Assembly (NCBI GenBank): GCA_028023455.1
Contig: JAQFVV010012529.1
Location: forward strand, 742,001-806,000
From: Epiperipatus broadwayi
Lineage: Eukaryota; Onychophora; Udeonychophora; Euonychophora; Peripatidae
Length of the DNA stretch: 64,000 nt
Direction of reading: 5' to 3'
Below are positions 35,190-46,623 of the stretch, one piece after another; within the stretch, counting starts at the first letter, position 1, and every line of letters begins with the position of its first letter. Made by a program: the position numbers and the translations under genes. The notes under the pieces were generated by a model. The model was given only the letters and a program-made list of their open reading frames with translations. It ran no database searches and was not told the DNA's origin.

Positions 35190-35949
35190 AAATAAAAATT
35201 ATCAAAATCGTATTTTTGTAAATATTTTTTTTTACTAGCATCTATAAAATAAATGATAACAATAAACGTAAACTATATTCAACAAAGTATAACAGTAGTC
35301 GGAGAAAAGAAAGAAACTAAAACTTTTTTAAACAATGACAAATATATATATAAAATGTTTATAATATATGCTTTTTATGACCTTTAAAAAAACAGTGTAC
35401 AATTGTACTTTTCTTACTGGATATTTTTGTGTTAACGCTCTTTTTTATTTCAAAAATATACACACGGTACAATCTTAAAATGTCTCGTGGAAATGTTACG
35501 AACAGTACGTTAATTGGCGCGTTACCTAATTCCAATTCACTTTATACATATATCTCGTCAACATTTACTACTTAAAACTTCAATACACTACGGTGTAAAA
35601 AGTCTGTTAATTATTACTTTATAAAATCTGAACATTTCAATACTTTAAAATAAAAACAAATCCAGTGAAAATAACATTTCCATCCAATTCAAAAAAACAC
35701 ACCCTCTCCCCAAGCCGTAACCTTTTTATAAACTGTGCGAATTGGGAAAATGTATTTGCTGCGTAAACATACATGCTGTACTGTGACGCGACATAGCGGC
35801 CTGCAATCTGTAGTACAACAAAAAGGTTGTATTATAGAAAACGCGGGTTCGAACGTGTCGGCTGCGGAAACGGCATTTTTATGTGTTTTAGCACGGAAAC
35901 AGCACCATCCTGTGGGATATGTTGGTTCATCGACGACAACCTAATTTTC

Positions 35950-37600
35950 ATATAAGATTATTTTAAAGCTTGGAAATGGTCTAACCCCTTGCGCAATAAT
36001 CTGTTTTCAATCCTGAGTCATTTAATTAATCATAATGAATAATAACACTTCTATTTATAATATTATTAAACTAACAAAATTTATATTTAAAATTCGATTC
36101 CCATATACGTATTAACTGGTAGAATTCACCCTTCAGGCACCAGCAAAAAAAGGAATTGATTAATTATGTGAAGGTTCACGATCATTTTAAAATAGAAATT
36201 TAAAGACAAATTCAAAGCAGTAAATTTAGCAAAATTCATCACAGTGAAAGTTTTTAATTGACTTTAAGAATAACGAATTTAAAATGAATCCAAACTCGCG
36301 AGCAATTTCTATTTAATATAAACAAAACTTTATTGATAGGTTTTAAATAATCTCAGCCCTTTTCCAAGTTAAACAATTATTTTCCCCCTTTTCCAAACTC
36401 GCGAATTTGGCAATTTTGGCATATTAAAGAAAATAAATTATATCTATACATTAAACAAAATACATAAAATCTTAATGGAATCGCACACATTTATATATAT
36501 ATAAGTTAATTAAGCATGAAAGGTAAGTTAAAATACATGATATTAATAAAAGATTACTGAGAGAGAATTTAAAAGCAAAATTATCAGAAGCTTATAAAAT
36601 AATATATAAATTAAGATATGAAAGTTGAACTATAGATTAAAAATTACAAAAGTATTGACTTATGAAGGCAGTTCTACGTTAAAGGTTATCTAAGGAAAAA
36701 CAGCATAGAGGCATCATTAGCAATCAGCAGTCGGAAGTAATCATGTATGGTCAGCCGGATGGAACATGGCAGTTGCAGGCAGACAATTCTACGAGAGAAG
36801 AGAAAGGTGCTAGATTCCTCTACTCATGCTTCATCATGCAGGACTTATACTGGCTTCTTAAAGTTAAGGTCTTGAAACGCTTCGAAACTAAACTGACTGA
36901 CGAAAATCTCAACTCATTGAAAGTAACTAACTCCTTTTGTTTTGTGACTCCTTTTATAAACATTTTAATACCACCCAGAATGCAATTTCATATACCAACC
37001 CTATATCTGTAATCCCTTTAAAAACATTTAATTAGCAAAGTATTTTCAACAGATAAGGCTTGAAATACCATTTTAGCGTTTTGAAAGATTTGAAAACAAC
37101 TAACAAAAGAATTGCTTTCGATTTTAATTAAGATTTATAAATTTTAATTATAGACAATGATCTGACTAGAGATAAAGATAATTTCAGTATTTCAAGCCTT
37201 CCCCATTTTTCTTTGTTGTTACATTCCAATAGTTTAATTAAATACTTTAAATCAAAATACATATAGATATAACAAAAAAATTTACAATTATATAAAGAAA
37301 ATGTTTAGTTGTCAGCAATAAACATTAATATTTTTGCTTCATTCATATATATATACATACGCATCACATACACTACTGTTTTACTTTACTAAATAGTTTT
37401 AATTTTATTAATTTCTCTAATCATTAGGCATACAGTGTGTGGGTGAATGGCATATATTTACGGTGAGGTCTAAATTGCTGACCTCGCAGGAGGTTAATGT
37501 AGATGGTGAAACATGAAGCTCGATGATGGTTAGACATCGACTGCTTCAATATATAGTTATCTTCCAAAAGTTAGTTCTTATGCATTGAATCGGAGCTTTT
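35950..37600. other. AT-rich DNA without a supported gene
   Basis: One 89-codon open frame (36743-37012, MYGQPDGTWQL...) is of ordinary composition but matches no family I recognise, and no flanking exon was identified. The patch at 37440-37560 is less AT-rich, with no assignment. Confidence 0.45.
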
Positions 37601-40600
37601 GTATATTTGACATTATTCATTAAATACTCATAATTATTTTTCCCATAACCATCTATTTTGTCTTTTATTATTTACCTTTTTTTTTCTATCCTCCATAATT
37701 CATTTTATCATATTTTTCATAATTTCTGGCTTTTAAGTCCCACTTCTTATTTTTACTTATAATTTACTCAATAAATATATTTTCATTTATTTTCAATATT
37801 TCTACATTATCAATTTATTTTTCAACTTATTCTTTTATTTTCTTCTAAATGCTCATCTATAAAGCTTTCAATCTTTTTATCTTCTCTTTTCCTAATTGTC
37901 CAGATTTGTATTTAATATATATATATATATGTTTGTAATTTGAGCAAAGCATCAAATTTCTTTCTTTAATCTAATTGCAATAAACTCCCAAATAATTTCT
38001 ATTTAAAAATATGTTTAGCCATTATTCTTTTATTCTAATTTCTTTGTCATTATTACCTTCATTAATTATCCAACTTGAGAAATATTAAAATAATTATCCT
38101 ACTACATAACTTTTGTAGGATTCTTAATTTAATGTTTACATCTCCTCATTTGCTTTCTTTTTTAGCTTTATTTACATTTATTTTTAATCCAAATCTTATT
38201 TAAGTTCTAATTAATGTAATATAACATTTTATTAAACTCATCCTTACTATCTGCAAATATTGTTTATCACCATCTAATCTGTTTGTAATATACCATTCTA
38301 TAACCAATGCTAACTTCATTATCAGAACAACACTCATAATAATAACTTATTTAAACATATAATAATCCAGAAAATAAACAATATTTTTGATTTACTTTCT
38401 TCCCTATATCTATCTTTTTTTAAAGAAGATTGCTAAATCATATAAGTATTTTCTATACATAAATTTTTTAATAAATATCTTTCCAATCTTTACATCTGTT
38501 ACTTAAAATACCAAATAAAATACACTTTTTTTTTTATCGCCATGTATTTTTTAACACTCACATTGCATCTTTTGTCTATCTTTTTTAAATATTACTCATC
38601 AGATATAAATCTACTTCTTCAAGATTCTCAGAAACATATTTAGTGAATTCTTTCATTAAATTTTTACTTGATTGGAATTAGATCTATTAGTAGAATCTAA
38701 TGGCCTGGCTTATCTATTTCACATCTTAATTTACTTTAGTCTTCAGTCTATAGTTTTACTTTCTAAATAATTTTTTTAAAAATTATCTTTATTATTTTAT
38801 TCATTTCATGACTAACACATCCTTTTTTTTGCATTTTAATTTTTTTTTGTGGCTGACAATTTTTGGTGTATCATAATCTGAATTTTTTTTCTAATTTTTT
38901 CTTTCCACTTATCAATTGGCCTTTTTTTTTTTCCAAACAATTTTAATTCTACTCTAAATTATGATCTGAATTTAAATTTGCTCCAAGATGTGCACCTGCA
39001 TTCTTATTATTGTTCTTAAATTTATTCTGTTTCTTTAATTTCTTATTTTAATCCATATCATCTCTTTCCTGGTTTAGCCACAGCATTCCAATATTCCATT
39101 ACTATTATACAGTTATTTTGTGTTCTTTTTAAATTTTTTTTTCATTACAGGTGATTTGTTTTTGTCATCATGATTACTATTTAACATATACCCTTAGAAC
39201 TGCTTTAAATCTTAATCACCAGCAATCTATCAATTACAAAATTGCTGCTTATAAAAATGTCTTTTTTGCTTGAATTCAAAACAATATACTGTATCTATTA
39301 TATCTCCTAATATGTCTTGAATAACACACTTTTACATCTTCATTTTTTTAAAGCCCTTCCATTTTCTCTTAGAATGCTTTTTTTTTTTTATATGTGTAAC
39401 AATAAATCAATAGTCTTAATATTCCATTTACATATTTTTCAATATTTTTTATTCCAAAAGCTAAGATAGGCAACAATAACTGAATTGGTATGTTGAATTC
39501 TGGGAATAAGCATTTATGCTGGAATAGTTTTTCTTTTGCTTTCTATACTGACAAATTAATCTTTAAATATAACTTGTTATTAAATACTAAAATTTGATTG
39601 TTTTTTTTTTAAACTAAGATATTTTTTCCTTTTTTTAGGTAGCTCTTAAAAAACATCATCTTTATTATTATTATTATTATGAAAATGTTCATTGCATACA
39701 ATAGGCAATCTATACATTATTAAATTTTTATTATTGTTATTAATTATTGCCTTTTTTTAAAAAATTTTATTATTTATATATATAACTGTTATAGTATCCA
39801 TTACATTTTCAATTTTCTCTTGTTTCTGTTATCACTTAGCAAATAATAAGTTCTTGCAAAGTAAATTTATTAATTAATTCATTCGTATGCCAATTTTTTA
39901 AGCTTTTTTTAAATCAACAATGATTAATTTGAAGACGTCACAAAACCAAGAGTGTCTAATTTCTATTTTTTTTGTTTAATTATTCTGTCCACTCAACTAT
40001 TATATATGTACATTTTTAATTTAATTGTAACAACACATCTATGATTTAGAAATTATATGAATAATTTTTTTCATATTGCAAATATATATTCCAGTTTCTT
40101 TGATCTTATTTTTATTTCATTAATGTTATTTTTTTTACAAATTCTTTTATCTTCTGCTAGACAAACAATTATTTTTTTCATGTTTGATCACACTCAGTCT
40201 CTCTAATTCTCAATTAATAGCTAAATATCTATTTTCTACATTAAATTTTCCACAATATGGCATCACTTGCACATATAGTAGAGTTGCAAACTACACTGTA
40301 CTTTGTTCCAAATCCCCCATCACGTATGTAATAGCTCATGTTTTACATTGAATAGAATAAAAAAATATATAGTTTATTTAAATATACAATATTTTTCATT
40401 ATGCATATATATGTAACACATGCTTTTTATGCATGTAATAGGCATATATATATATAAATTAAGATTATAGTACAAACAAATTTTTAAAAATAATAATATA
40501 GTTATTAATAATAAATTGAAGGGACACATTTACATATATTTTAATGAGTTTGTGCTTATTCATGCATTCACTGAAACAATAAGAATAAGAAAAAAACTAC

Positions 40601-41765
40601 CACATTTTTATTTTTAAAATGAATAACAAAATATCTGACTTTCATTGTTATTAAATATGCTTTGGGCAATATTCTTCTTTTTTAAATATGGTATTATATA
40701 AACAATAAAGGTCTTGATGTCAAGAAATTCGGATTTGTCTAATTGGTTTGATGTTAAATCAATATCAACTTTTAGTATGTTCTAAAATTTTGTAAATCTT
40801 TTAGCATTACACTCAGAAAATATTTTCAACATAAACCAAAATTTTTTACTATTATAAAACTTATTTGCAATTTTTTTTTTAACATAAGAATGTTTAGTAC
40901 TCAGAGAAAGGAAAATGATTGCTCAAATATCATAAAATTTGCAAATTTTAATGATTTTTTTTATTTGTTTATTTACATTTTTGTTTATTTGTTACATTGT
41001 TCTTTGGTTAGTATATAATTGAAGTTTAGTAATTAAGTACAATGTGGTTCATGATCCATTGTAATGTATATATATATATTATATCCTTATTAAAGTGACT
41101 GGCTAAAGTATAAATACTACTACTTAATCATTAAATTATTTAAACACTAATTCCTATTCTATAAAATCTATGACGAGCTCATTCACATTTAAATAATACA
41201 TCCAAAAAATTATCATTTAAATAATTTATTTAATAACAAAAAATAAGTAACTAAGATTCAAATCAAATACCCAGCTTATTTATCATTACATTAATTTAAA
41301 ATACAACTATCTCACTTTACTAATAAAAATGGTTTGATAAAAATACTAAAAAAAAATTATAAAACTCAACACAAAGCATTTAATAAGGTACACAGTTAGT
41401 TTAACAGTAAGAATATACCCCGAAAGATATACTACCAATGGTATAGGAATATCACCCCTATCTACTTCTTAAAACTATCTAATATGCTCATGGCTCACAT
41501 ATTACACCAAATAAATTCTAATTAACAATTATAAAATTTACATTAAATCACTAAAATATTTAATACTCTTTTAATAAATCTATAAATAAATTTTCTAACA
41601 TATCTTCTTAATCTAGTTCTTTAAATTATTATTATTATCTCAGGTTCATCTTATTCTAATAGTTGTATATTAAATAATATACCTAAATATAGTGAGGGAT
41701 GCTATATATACTTAACTATACTACAAGAACAATAATATAATAAAATATCTCAAGACTTATTATAA
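37601..41765. other. Pyrimidine-skewed AT-rich DNA; possible decayed LINE on the minus strand
   Basis: From about 37650 to 39500 the plus strand is markedly T/C-rich, which is purine-rich on the minus strand, as are the coding strands of the RTE copies. On the minus strand at about 38951-39017 a short frame contains GAHLGANLNSDHNL. This resembles the GADIGSDH.L motif of LINE endonucleases with an insertion. No other motif could be placed. The remainder holds (AT)n patches and no gene. Confidence 0.3.
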
Positions 41766-41773
41766 AACACATT

Positions 41774-43064
41774 GGTGCTAAGCAAAAACACATACATATA
41801 TTGTTACCGGGCCCACCCCGTTGTTTGTGAAAGAATGTAGAAATCATACAGGTTAACGTAATTCATTAATTTCCTTAATAACATTTACTGGAACAATTTT
41901 ACGTAAACATACATTATTGCAAATATTCTATTCTAGTAGAATTGCCCATGTGTCCAAATCTTCTCCCCACAAACTTTACAACTACATCATGATGGCAAAA
42001 AAATGATGCTGATAATGCTTTAATTACTGAACTGTCTTTTACTTTTTCAGGTCATTTTTGAAAAAGGTTAAAAAAAATTATTTATTAATTTTATTTATTG
42101 ATTGATTTCTTACAATAGCTGTCTTTAAAAGATAATATGTGTATGGATCTTAATGGCATACCTATTAAGAACGATTAATAATTTCCAACTCGATCGGCTT
42201 TTTTTTTTATTATTATGCCTTTTTGGTTGAGTATTTCAAGATTAATTAATCAATATATTCAGTATTTAGACAATTACTTTTGGTTTCTCTGAATAGACTA
42301 CTAGAATTTTCACACTTATACATCCTTCTTTTTTTTTTTTTGTCCGAAGTCTTAATATAATTCATTCCGATTTCCTTCATCAATTTCTGTAATTTAGTCG
42401 AGAACAATTTGATGCTACCAACAAATTTCAAAACCCGCTTGAACTCCAAGTCGCCCCGAAAAGTCAAATCTTAGTTCTGCAATGTAGGCCAGAAGGCTAT
42501 TTCTTTTTGACTTCTGCAAAAATTAAAGCTTTATTAATTGACTTACCTTATTGCAAAAATTCTATTCCAGTAGAATTACTAAATTCCCCATGCAGGCCGG
42601 CTTCTGTGGATGGCAGTTTACTCGATTTCGACCTATCAGCCATTTTATTTGTCATGGATGTGTTTTGGGCCTACCCTTTCCGAATTGATTTGAAGGTTCA
42701 CATTGAGTAGGGAAGCATGGCGACAGGTGGACAATTGTTAGGAGGTAATTCCTTTGACATGCATATTTGAAGAGCTGTGGCAGGCCGAAGTTCAGACATC
42801 CTTGCACGATATTGTAGCAAACATTGAACTGTGAGCATTGGAATAAAAGGTGTAACACTAAAACAGACTGGCTGCCGCTAAGCGGCATCATGAATGCCAT
42901 CATCTGTGGCCGCTGGATGCCTCGTATTTAAATGGTCTCTTTCTGTGCTTTTTGGTATAGATATATAGGCCTAGAAGGTGGCGGCCACATAAATGGCATA
43001 TTTATGTGTTTTTGCATATAAATAGCACCATCAAGTGGCTGACATGATAGAATAGAAAACTACC
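41774..43064. mobile_element. Merlin-like TIR element 6 with a shortened left end
   Basis: Seen: the exact 8-bp duplication AACACATT lies at 41766-41773 and 43065-43072. The right end (reverse complement GGTAGTTTTCTATTCTATC, then CACTTGATGGTGCTA and AAAACACATAAATATGCC) is typical of the clan. The left end starts GGTGCTAAGCAAAAACACAT. That matches not the outermost right terminus but the subterminal block about 35 bp further in, which also begins GGTGCTA. The left boundary thus seems to have been formed at an internal GG. Interior sequence at about 42690-42760 resembles element 5. The open frames at 42507-42710 (plus) and 42652-42903 (minus) are overlapping and unassigned. Confidence 0.78.
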
Positions 43065-43072
43065 AACACATT

Positions 43073-44869
43073 TATTCAATTTTGACTATCAATAAAATAC
43101 AATTAAAATTATAGACTCTTATAAATACAATATTCATTATCTTCAATAAATTCAAAATATTTTCAGTTCTATTATGCTTTAAAGTTTTTATTATACTTTT
43201 GTGTGGCATCTTAAGAAATATACTTGATTGCAATTATTATATCATATAATTAATAAATTGGCATCATACACTTTCATATTTAATAATAATATCTTCCACA
43301 ATTATAATTTAATAATCATAATATATTTCTTATAGATCATGAGCAATAATGTAAATATATAATTAGCGCTTGTAACTCATGTGTGTTGTTGAGAAGATCA
43401 ATAATCACTTGGACATAACAAGCAAAGAAACTCTCAAAAGATAATATAAATTTAAAACAACATTAACAAATTTATTTTAACAAACATTATTTAAAATTTA
43501 CAAAATATAATATTATATAAATTTAGATATTCAAAATATTAAACAACAAAAATTATATTTAAAAAAAAATTTACACAATAAAATATTAAATAGTTTCACT
43601 TCAACTATTTATCATAAAAGAATATAAAATATAACACAGTTCAATGGTAATTCACTAGGGTTCACTAAATAAAACTATTCTTAAATAATAGCATATATTT
43701 TTATACTTATTTCTATAAAATTTTTATCTTTATTATCCAGGTAAATTATTAACATAAGCATACTTTAATAAAGAAAAATGTTAGTTAATTATAGGTTTTC
43801 CACTCTATAATTAATATCCTATAAATTTTATAATAACTCTATAACTTCACAATGCTTTAATTTACTTTATTCCTTTGAATAAACATTATTTTTAAATAAT
43901 CTAAAATCAATTACATGTATAATATTTATCTATATCATCTTGCTTAATGTTAATATTAGTCAGATACTTTCTCACTCATACTTTCATTATCAGAATATGC
44001 CTTTGATACTCTCTTGATCTCTTTTATTATTATTATCTGGAATATTAAATCATTCCATTAACTTTATTTCATATTAAATAAATATCATTTGTGATAAAAC
44101 ATTTTCTCTTTTTGCTTTCAACAAATTCTATCAACATTTTTATAGTTTAGCCATTATGTTTTACATATTTTATAAACTATAATAATTATGATAAAAGATC
44201 TGATGTTGATAAAAACTAATTAAAGTGAGAGACACAAAAACTACAATAAATCAAACAAGTAATAAAATCATGGGTGCGGTGCTTAAGGCCACATATTCTT
44301 GGGTCTACCTTAAATTCCTGTCATGATCTGCGAAAACACTACTGACCATGAATTATACATACAGGACTCTGTCAACTATATTTTATTTATCAACTCCCAA
44401 AGCTATATTCCATAGATAATATTTATGTTTAAACATCTCTATCACTCAGGATTTCATTTTCACTCCGACTACTATCCTGAACCATTATTATTTATCATAC
44501 ACTCGGAATACTTTCCTCAACATCACAAATGGATTCTATCAACTTGACATAAAATAATTTCTAAACTTCATTTCAAAAATATTCAATATCATATCAAGAA
44601 GGTTCAAATATTATATTGACAAATGATTTTAAATACTTCACCATAATGACACATTCATTTAAATACTTTATAAAATAATTCAGAGATCAACATATATAAT
44701 TGTATCTAAACAGGTACTATCTAGAATAACATATTCATAATTAAACATGATATTTCGAAAACATATTGTACAATCTGCATACTTCTGCATTTATGAATTA
44801 TCTAAAATAAATTTAGATATATCACATAATATGTTTTTGTACTTTCATATGATGTTTTAAAACTCTATT
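43073..44869. other. AT-rich DNA without recognised genes
   Basis: No open frame longer than background and no repeat boundary was recognised. A less AT-rich patch at about 44270-44340 could not be assigned. Confidence 0.45.
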
Positions 44870-44885
44870 ATTATATCATTAATAA

Positions 44886-45101
44886 GCATTTATTTTATAA
44901 CGTCTTGCGTGCGATTATAATTACGATAGAATGACAGCCTGTTAAGCTAATTGCGCAGACGCTGTGAGAATGTTATTAATAAATGAATACCTTCGAACAA
45001 CCACAAATACTATATCATGTGGTTGTTCGAAGGTATTCATTTATTAATAACATTCTCACAGCGTCTGCGCAATTAGCTTAACAGGCTGTCATTCTATCGT
45101 A
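44886..45101. mobile_element. Snap-back insertion of 216 bp with a 16-bp target duplication
   Basis: The direct repeat attatatcattaataa occurs at 44870-44885 and 45102-45117 and brackets this segment. The insert has about 30 bp of non-palindromic sequence on the left and then a perfect inverted repeat (see the next entry). It has no coding capacity. A duplication of this length suggests insertion by a LINE-type endonuclease and reverse transcriptase, with the cDNA folding back. The source element is not recognised. Confidence 0.65.
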
Positions 45102-45107
45102 ATTATA
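44916..45107. repeat. Perfect 90-bp inverted repeat with 12-nt loop
   Basis: The left arm (44916-45005) and right arm (45018-45107) are exact reverse complements. The loop is AATACTATATCA (45006-45017). The arms are less AT-rich than their surroundings (for example GCGCAGACGCTGTGAG). Transcribed RNA would form a 90-bp duplex. The lack of any mismatch means that the event is recent or the arms are kept identical. Confidence 0.95.
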
Positions 45108-45117
45108 TCATTAATAA

Positions 45118-46619
45118 TAAAATAAGCATATCATTTGGTTATCTTAACTTAGCACCTTCATAGATAAATAAATACACATATAAAACACAAAGACATAAAT
45201 AATTTTATCTTAATCCTACACATTAGGATTAATAATCCATCCTCTTCAGCTGATGTCCATGCATTTAAAAAGTTATAGATACATTATCTCTGTAGAAAAT
45301 ATTAAATTTTCTGTCACACATCTATTTTTCTTTATTTTAAAATATTAATATCAAATCATATATCTAAATAAATATTAATTCATATTATTTCTTAACTAAA
45401 ACAGTAACAAGAAATAAAAACAAATTACAAGAATGTTCTTGATTTTCTTGTTTGCAGATATGTTTGAGGGAGAGAGTGGTTGCTATGACTACTTGCCCTG
45501 CTCTTTAAACATCATGCTACTTTTAATTCTATACAATAAAACATAAATTGTTGCAGCAAGTAAAATTCATTGGAAATTTCATTCATCTATTTATGATATC
45601 AATCCATTTAAAATAAAGTTCATTCTTATTATCAAGATGACATAAATTTCATGAAAAAATCCACACTAAAGATTAATTATTTATTAAGGTAATTTTTCAT
45701 ATTTTAAAAGTTTCTTCATTTAACCAGGTTTTAAAAAATTATAGCAGAATTATTCACTTTTAAAACACTATAGAATATTTCCTTTTGAGACATCTATTAC
45801 ATTTTATATATATATATAAGTATTGTTTCTAAAAAGATCACCAAATATATAAGTATTATATATCATTTTTAGATGTTCAACAAGTAATTTTTTTTATTTC
45901 AAAATTATTTTGCCATGTATATATGCATCCAGCTGATAATAACTTTTAATTTAAACTTTTTTTTCCATGTACACATTTTTCAATTATAAAACTCTTTCGA
46001 GATTTTTAAACATTTCCCCCAGAATTAATAAGCATTTTTAAACAATGTTTGTAATTGACTTTTTATTTAGAATAATAAAAAAAAATCTTATACTTGTTCA
46101 TAAGCATTTTATCTTCATTTGCACAGCATTTGTAAAATATTTCAGTCTCTTTAAAAATTAGTAGATATATTATAAAATGACATTTGAGAATAATAAGTAG
46201 TAGAATGGTAAGTATAAAGTTCATTTTCTCACATTGGTTAGCTTACACACATTTAAATTTTCATATCCTTTTTAATGATTCTCCTCCAAATAAAATGGGT
46301 ATGAAAATCCCATTACAGTATCTTTTTGAGGATTAATCATTAATATAAAATAAAATTTTTCTTTCACCATAACCATACAAATATAATTAACAATAAATTT
46401 CTTATGACTCCTAGATGTGATTTTTTTTTTCTGTATGACTTCATTTTTGGCATTGTTTCCTATTTATTGGTATGTCTGTTAGATAACTCATTGTTGTCTC
46501 CATTTATTATCAAGGTTTTAGTCAGCTTCATATGAATTTACTAATAGGGAATACTAGATTTTTTCACACTGTGGTAAAATGAATTAAATTAACCTCTTAA
46601 TTATAAATCATTTTAAAAT
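45118..46619. other. AT-rich DNA without recognised genes
   Basis: Nothing was recognised between the snap-back insertion and the LTR element other than low-complexity tracts and a short (AT)n run near 45809-45820. Confidence 0.45.
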
Positions 46620-46623
46620 ATAC

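Larger units (their letters stand above)
33201..35941. mobile_element. Merlin-like TIR element 4, interrupted by a nested sister element
   Basis: Seen: the left end begins GGTTGTCATCGATGAGCAAC. The reverse complement of the right end begins GGTTGTCGTCGATGAACCAA, and the two match well for about 40 bp, including CATATCCCAC.GGATGG.GC. Flanks TAATTTTT (33193-33200) and TAATTTTC (35942-35949) form an 8-bp duplication with one mismatch. Element 5 (33271-34798) sits 70 bp from the left end. Without it and one copy of its duplication the element is about 1.2 kb. The right half carries a TTAGGG-like array (35126-35189). The open frame at 35735-35944 overlaps the terminal repeat and is not credible. 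Confidence 0.83.

Noticed and set aside
35847-35860. Pol III B-box-like GGTTCGAAC
   Set aside because: It lies in the terminal region of TIR element 4 with no A box or tRNA fold.
36743-37012. 89-codon open frame MYGQPDGTWQL...
   Set aside because: Ordinary composition, but no family recognised, no splice context identified and no second copy. Not called as a gene.
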